NCBI GenBank assembly: GCA_014338405.1
Contig: JTDE01000183.1
Span: forward strand, 219,638-283,637
Source: Paragonimus skrjabini miyazakii
Taxonomy: Eukaryota > Platyhelminthes > Trematoda > Plagiorchiida > Troglotrematidae
Reading direction: 5' to 3'
Length of the DNA stretch: 64,000 nt
The position numbers and the translations under genes were made by a program. This document shows positions 57,920 to 64,000 of the stretch, in pieces. Every line of letters starts with the position of its first letter. The first letter of the stretch is position 1. Below the pieces are notes generated by a model that saw only the letters and a list, made by a program, of their open reading frames with translations, had not been told where the DNA came from and did not search any database.

Positions 57920-59479
57920 AATCCTAGCAGTCACAAAATGACACCAGGATGTTATCCAGGCAAGTCTTTTGCTTTGCAATATGGATTTTAGACCATTGGA
58001 TGGTCTGGAGGATTGTGTACCGGTACAGTGCAGTAGGCCAAACAGGATGGCTCGATTTTAGTTATTCATTTGCCGTGCGTCTGGTCACCAGAGTGCACTT
58101 GCAATGTCTCACCCACCCACGCATCCTTCTGCCAACGTTCAAGGCCACATAACCCGACGTCACGCGCATCACGGGCTAGCGCGTGATCCGACAACCCCAG
58201 TTCAGCCTACACGCACAGACGTCGCCTCCACTGTGGCTCCAGTGCACATACCTGCGCATGTACGCGAGCATTCACTCAGTGTGTTGGGAGCGATTACCGA
58301 GACACGTGTTGCGCGCACACGGAAGTGACAAAACTGGCAGATTCATTACAACTCAGCCCCCAACTCACGTTCCCATGTTCCAACGATGCGTCTCGGAAAT
58401 TGAACGCTTCATCAACGCGCCAAGCCAATGGACACGAGGATGTGAGATACACCACAACCCCACAGCTTCAGACCGCGTCATTGTGACCCTGCCCCTTCAA
58501 CATTGCCGACACATCCCGCACATCTAGGTGTTGTTATCAGTACTTGACTAAACCCGGGCAGTATTGTATTTCGTATGTGAGTCACCCATAGTTGTCTATT
58601 TCTCATCGTTCACACAGTTATGCCTTGTGTAATGATACGCAACAATCTTCAATCGTGTACTCCCTTAGTCATAAGTAGCAATTCTTATGCTGTTGTTATT
58701 TATATGTCGCCCATACATCTCTATCTAACACATACAAACCAGAGGGCAGTCCGAAGATTCTGTTCTATGGCCGTGAATTCAAGCACGCGGAACGCAAATG
58801 GTATCAATGGTAACGTATGTCGTTGTCACATGATTACATGGTATTGCGATGACCGCGCCCGTAAGTGTGCCGGCCATCCCTCACTGTTAGGTCATCAGAC
58901 AACAAACGACAACCATGTTAGGCTCAGTTAGATTATGTCAGTCAAATCTCCTCCTTTTGTTCGTATCAACCAACAACTACCTACGTTTTCTAAATCACCT
59001 GCTTTCATTCCAAGAAATGTGGACAATGGTGATCATCTCTCCTTTTTTCTTCAGTTTTACTGGTGCACTGTATGATGAATATCTTGTTTGTTTTGCTGTC
59101 TAACTTTATATTTTTACCTTCCTTTTTAATCCTATTCAGAGTGCAATACTATGTTCCTGTATTAAATTACTTCTTACTCTATAATTTCACAGTTTTTTGC
59201 CAAATTAGATTTTACCATTAAAGTGTCTCTATTTTTTCTCCGAGCTGGGGGTCAACAAAACAATCGGATCTGATGTCTTAACACAGATCGTCCTTGGGGA
59301 GTGTGTTGATTATTTCTGCCAACTCACACTGTCTCATGCAATGCAAAAGTCTTGAGTGTTGGACGGTACCAATTACATCACACCAATTTGAAAAGTGGAA
59401 CGTACTAATTTCACCCGATATCGTACACGCTTGTGGCACCAAGTTTTCAATATCTAATTCGCGTGAACCATGCAGACTT
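57920..59479. other. Anonymous DNA, G/C-richer at its start
   Basis: Overlapping plus-strand frames (58104-58328, 58183-58527, 58620-58931) lack domains. The region 58080-58520 is richer in C and in CAC-type triplets than its surroundings, possibly another repeat remnant. Confidence 0.4.
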
Positions 59480-60060
59480 CAGTCAGTTCGCTTAATCCTC
59501 CATGCTCGAAGATGTCTAATTCATTCTATTCAATCATTACTTGACGGGAAATCTACAGTTGGTCGCATACATTGTTTTTACTAAAGCAAGACATTCAGAA
59601 GTCCTGCTAGATGGACTTAATATCAAATCCTCAAACAACCTAACATTCAAATCTCAACTGTCCACTTTTCCTGTGATCATTTTGCAAATTGCGGTCACTT
59701 GAAGCAAGCTATTCGTCATACTTCACCACCACTAACCACTGGCTCTGGTACTCTACAAGGCACAATCCTATTCCTGTCCATATTCCCAATTTACTTAGAA
59801 TCCTCTCCGATTCCTGATCACACTATTATAATTAAGTATACATGGACGATATGGTGTTAGACATTAAACGTCCGATTCACCTTTTTTTTACGCGCCCAGT
59901 TAGGCAATTTATCGGATCCGTCAAGTTGGTCCGAAACTCACAATCTGTCCTTGACCACATCCAACTTCGTTTGTTTAACCTTGTGACTGAGAATTGATAT
60001 GAGGGACTTCCTAATGCATGATCACTTCACCACGTGCATAACAGCACTCTGTGTCGACTT
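59480..60060 (+). pseudogene. LINE reverse transcriptase relic
   Basis: Plus-strand pieces in different frames are 'GTLQGTILFLSIFPIYLESS' (about 59740-59800), matching the block 'GVPQGTxLGPLLFxIYINDL', then 'PDHTIIIKY', and the catalytic box as VYMDDMVLDI at about 59838. After that come 'RNSQSVLDHIQLRLF' and more debris. Family subtype is unclear (CR1-like is likely). Both catalytic aspartates are present but the frame is broken by stops and small deletions. Confidence 0.6.
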
Positions 60061-61105
60061 CCTGTGGTTGAATATTTCAGGACTACTTTGAATTTTAAAA
60101 TAATATGACCACTTTATTATACCGATGTTTTCATCAAACTCAGGAAACTTCCATTTTACATCCGACTTTTAAATTTTCGTCTACTCTCATATCATTTAGC
60201 CGGTCGATTTATCAACACGCGCATGATCCTCTACTAGATCTATTGCTCATCAATCGATTTCCATAGTTCATGGAAGAAGGACTCTGTACTCTACTACGAC
60301 CATCTAACATGATGCAGTGATTTTCACCGTAACCAAGTAGAGGATTTTTGTGTTTCTAGTAAAACTTCATAATGTGCAAATATTTTGCAGCAAAACACCT
60401 ATCTAACGTAACCTACTGCCATTAAAGGCACTCAGTTGTATTTCTCTAATTTCCACTAGGTCTCGTTATAATCATTAAGTTACATGTATGTAGTGTTTCT
60501 CTTCTTTTGTAAATTCTTATTTATCTCGATTTTTGTGCAAACTCGGATCTCTTATTCTTGAAGTAATCACAAATTTGAATCATCAGTGTTCTTGAAATGA
60601 TACCGTTTGTAGCATGTAGCTTGTACTATTGTGTAACTCAAGCTCAATTATATAACTGACTTTCATTTGATGAAAATGTGAAACTTCAACTTTAACTGTA
60701 AGTGGGCACAAAACTTACTATTTACCAGATTGGGTTTAACTAGGCAATTGTCCATAAGTAAATAATAACCGTATAAATTGATCATGGACTTTTTCGTAAG
60801 CACTAGGATTAACAGGAGCTGAAACAGCATTTACTCAGTATAGCCATGTTCATCATGTGTATGACTGAGAAGTTCTTATCACGGGATTATCAGTGAGAGG
60901 TTAGCAGGTGGGAATTGTGTCTCCTGTCGAGATTATTGCATAAAGTGAAAACTACTTACAAATGTATGTGGATGGGTGTACGGACGTAATAAATCAGTTG
61001 CCTCTACTATGAATTCAAAGATACGGTGTCCAACACTGCTGTCTCATGGGTTAATGAACCAGAGCTGAAATCCCCCGAGGGGGGTACAAGTGTCGTGACC
61101 TCAAG
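60061..61105. other. A/T-rich DNA, probably LINE 3' debris
   Basis: No ORF of note. The first few hundred bases may continue the LINE relic. Nothing else recognised. Confidence 0.4.
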
Positions 61106-61284
61106 AGACGCTTGGCCTGAGAATTCCTTTACTGTGCAAACGCCCGTATAGTTCATGTCAAAAATCAAACCACAAACGCGTACACTCATTTGCGCGTTAG
61201 ACATGCATTCACATACGTCATTGTCATTCGCCTTGGTGGAACTTCTGCCGTAGCGCGTACACACTATTTCGATAGTCTCACCTT
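61106..61284 (-). repeat. Unclassified dispersed repeat B, copy 2
   Basis: Inverted partner of 47003-47190. On the minus strand an uninterrupted frame of 85 codons (61264-61007) spans and extends past the repeat: 'STKANDND', 'AQMSVRVCGL', 'VCTVKEFSGQASLEVTT', 'PPSGDFSSGSLTHE'. Composition suggests a once-coding sequence, but no family is recognised. Confidence 0.6.
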
Positions 61285-61437
61285 GTCCTTCGTCTTCTTG
61301 GCGTTCGCAGCTTGCCCTTTCGTTCCTGAATGTCTCCTGTGGGTAACATACTACTTGTGAACAGTATACTACTCACAACGAAACTGCCTGTCATACAACA
61401 CAAGCAAATGCAAAATTGACGAACTCCAACAACATTA

Positions 61438-61478
61438 AAACTCGAATCTAGTGCATGTTTTCGAAAGGGGTAGAATAG
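61438..61478 (+). mobile_element. Hammerhead-SINE fragment, copy S5
   Basis: AAAACTCGAATCTAGTGCAT followed by GTTTTCGAAAGGGG matches the segment from the ribozyme's GAAA through stem III and stem I into the SINE body (GAAACTCGAGTCTAGTGCTT, CTTTTCGAAAGGGG). Everything before and after is lost, so no ribozyme remains. Confidence 0.55.
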
Positions 61479-64000
61479 ACAAACTGTCTGTGAATGCTGT
61501 AGGCAGATGTGAAATGGAGGTGTTGTGTTACTGTACGAACAAAAAAGACGGCTTCCAAGGAAAAACGTAAAACGTAACATCCTAAGTGAACCGCAAGAAT
61601 GTGAGAACAACAACCAATGGAACAAAAGTGACCCTGATAGGTCGAACAGTATGACAGAGTGGGGTCAGTCAGCGCACGCAAATGAGCAAGCAGCATGTGT
61701 ACACAGGACGTGTGTGTGGGAGACAATGAGAAAGAATTTAGTCAAGCTTGTACACATCAGTAACTTAGAGGAGAAAGTCAACTAATTCCAACTGGTTATT
61801 GACACAAAGCAGAGTTTTGTATTATTAGGGTGGATAAGTTTAACACTGTCAGCCAGGTGTACTTCGTAACACAGATGTTCCGGGTGATGTCCGTTCAGTT
61901 GTTTGCGTAATATCCTTCTTTTCGTCAGCTATTCTTCCTCTTTAACGAAGTGTGGCTGTACAGTCCGCCAGCATTTCTTCAGTTGTTCAGTGTTCTTTGG
62001 TAGATGGTCACGTGTGCAGAAATCCGAAAGGTTCCGGTCAGATGAGTTTAGTGACAAAATAAATCGATTCATACCGACATATGCATAGGGTAGAAAAATC
62101 GACAATCAGCTGTAGACGACAGCGTAATTACAAGTGGGGAACTGTCCAACGCTTGGGATAGGTCAAATTTCAACCCGACAGAACCAAAGATGCTAGCTGA
62201 CGCTAATGTTGTTACATGTATTAATCATCAAAAGGAGGGTCGTCAAGTAACCACTGTCAACCGGTGATTGTACTGACTTCGACACTGACCGCAGACGATC
62301 GTTCAAGCGGATCAAAATATGTTTGTGACCACCTCAGACGAAAGGTTACTGGTACTACGATACCGCAGACGTTTCCGAGTGTGAGATTTTTGTCACTGAA
62401 GGCTTGGTAATGGGTAGATTGGAAGTAAACAAGCCGCTCATTATTAGAAAGAATTGAAGAATCTTCTACATCGTGCTTTTCAGTGCCAGCTTGTATTAAT
62501 CGTTTCGTCCATTATTTGTTCTATCACGTAAGATGCTGTGTATATATTGTGCAATCCAGTAAAGTCCCAAGTGTGATATAGGCCCTTAAAAAAGCAGTAA
62601 ATCGAAAACTATTCGCCGACCACTTGTAGTGGAACCAAGAATTGGATCAATAAGGTTACAAGGCAATTTACAGTGACTCACAATAACAGTTCACGATGGA
62701 TTCTACCACACTAAGCCCATTGAATAACGGAAAAATCCCAGTGAATTCTAGTACTCCAATGTATTTAAAGAGATGTTGCCACGGTTAGTTCACGATAACA
62801 ACGACCACCTGAAAGCGGAAGGCGAGGCGATCGAGGCCGAAATGTGCATTGATTCAAACAATAGAAAAATAGTTTACATGTACGATGTACGTAACAGGTA
62901 TGAAAAATGGTGTATAACAAGGGAGTAAAAAGGTGACAGACTGTACGCAATACAAGTCAAGCAACACCAACAACGGGTGCCCTTGAATAAAAAGTGGTGA
63001 AAGCGTATCGTATTATGTATAGTTCGTTCAACGGTGGATATTCCGATATTCGAGAGTCTGAGGATCGTACTCATAAATCGATCAAACTGAACTTTGCACA
63101 TCTCCAGTAAGTAGTGGCTTAAGGGGCCAAGACAAGTACTGATCAAAGCCACTTCCATATAATGATGTAAATCCCAAACATCTTTATTTATCTTTTGTGA
63201 ATTACCAAACGTGTGGTTAACGATGTATTCGTAGGTTGTTTCGAACCTCAAGTTAAAACATCCAATTCCAAATTGTGTTGTGAGTCAAGAACACGGATTA
63301 TGCAATGATCGCTTACTTGGAAAATAAACACAAGTGGCATATGGTTCAATACCCCCTCAAACTGAAACACTCATTTGCACATGACGATAATCCCAGGACG
63401 CCACAGTTGCTAATGTCATGCCCATTTATAGAAAACAATAATTCTTCTCAGAATGTATTACAGTGTTCATTCTTGTATTTTTCCTCGATTACTCTAAAAC
63501 CCAAATATGTGACTCCGCCTGTCTACTGACAAGTAGTTTGGTGTAATTGATCATCTATGCTACATTAACTGATGCCGGTGGGCCGCTTTTGCAGTTCATA
63601 CTTTCATTACCTCAGGTATCGTGTTCTATAAATTAGTTTGCTCTTATCTGGGTGATTCTAACTGGATCGACCGAAAAGTACGTCTGAATCGGGCGATCCC
63701 CTGTGAATGATGCACAATTTATACTCTTTGATAAAAACTGGATAGAGCAGCTTCCAACGTTCAGCATATAAAGTTTCAATAAGCACATTTCTTCGATAAC
63801 TGGTTGGCTCTTGCTCAAACTTATCGCAAGTTACTGAGTGCGAACTGACTGAACACTTGCTCAGAATGAAAAACGAAGCATGTTTTGGTTACCCTTGATG
63901 ACCCTTGATGAAAACTGAACGTTTTTCAACAGTTCTCGCTCATCCCTAGATTTGACCATCAGTCGATTCAACACAGCCCCACTAAAGTGGCCTGAGTATT
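61479..64000. other. Anonymous DNA to the window end
   Basis: A minus frame at 62874-63251 (125 codons) is rich in His, Leu and Ser and has no recognisable domain. A direct duplication of ACCCTTGATG lies at 63891-63910. No gene is supported. Confidence 0.4.

Noticed and set aside
62874..63251. 125-codon minus-strand frame
   Set aside because: No family resemblance; composition rich in His, Ser and Leu, typical of chance frames in this DNA.

Overview
The window reads as nuclear DNA of a parasitic flatworm, most likely a digenean trematode. The reasons are short spliced genes with GT-AG introns, several Penelope-like elements carrying GIY-YIG endonucleases, a CsRn1/Boudicca-like Ty3/Gypsy gag, CR1-like and RTE-like LINE remnants, and a tRNA-derived SINE with an internal hammerhead ribozyme of the kind known from schistosomes (Smalpha). 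Two small secreted cysteine-rich genes resemble the flatworm UPF0506 family. Nothing looks bacterial: there are no operons, no long ORFs and no Shine-Dalgarno-spaced genes. The species cannot be fixed from the sequence alone. One assembly gap (N) lies at 52226-52413.

Layout. 1-12.5 kb is mostly anonymous DNA around a decayed Penelope-like element (3.85-5.73 kb) and the first copy of an unclassified dispersed repeat (9.17 kb). 12.5-13.9 kb holds the best preserved Penelope-like element, with one frameshift and a damaged RT catalytic box. 17.9-19.1 kb and 32.7-33.4 kb (both minus strand) hold two paralogous two-exon genes. Each encodes a signal peptide followed by 12 cysteines spaced as two consecutive inhibitor-cystine-knot motifs. 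Between them, on the plus strand, lie candidate host exons at 25.6-30.7 kb. The last three (30.05-30.73 kb) are phase-compatible and may encode a secreted NTR/TIMP-N-like cysteine-rich protein.

From 33.6 kb the window is a graveyard of transposons. It holds a SINE with hammerhead ribozyme (33.6, 39.6, 44.8 and 55.9 kb, plus fragments at 6.7 and 61.4 kb), Penelope-like fragments (34.1-34.96 and 43.7-44.7 kb), and a Gypsy element with a large internal deletion (35.6-37.3 kb). It also holds a CR1-like LINE (49.3-51.1 kb), RTE-like LINE pieces (51.1-51.6 and 57.8 kb), another LINE RT relic (59.5-60.1 kb), and a helix-turn-helix transposase relic (55.7-56.2 kb) that one of the SINEs split. A perfect 37-bp inverted repeat sits at 51.73-51.88 kb.

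The most interesting items are the hammerhead-SINE family (three of four copies keep an intact catalytic core, and two have target-site duplications), the pair of double-knottin genes, and the possible NTR/TIMP-like spliced gene. All calls come from reading and hand translation. No database search, folding program or expression data were available.
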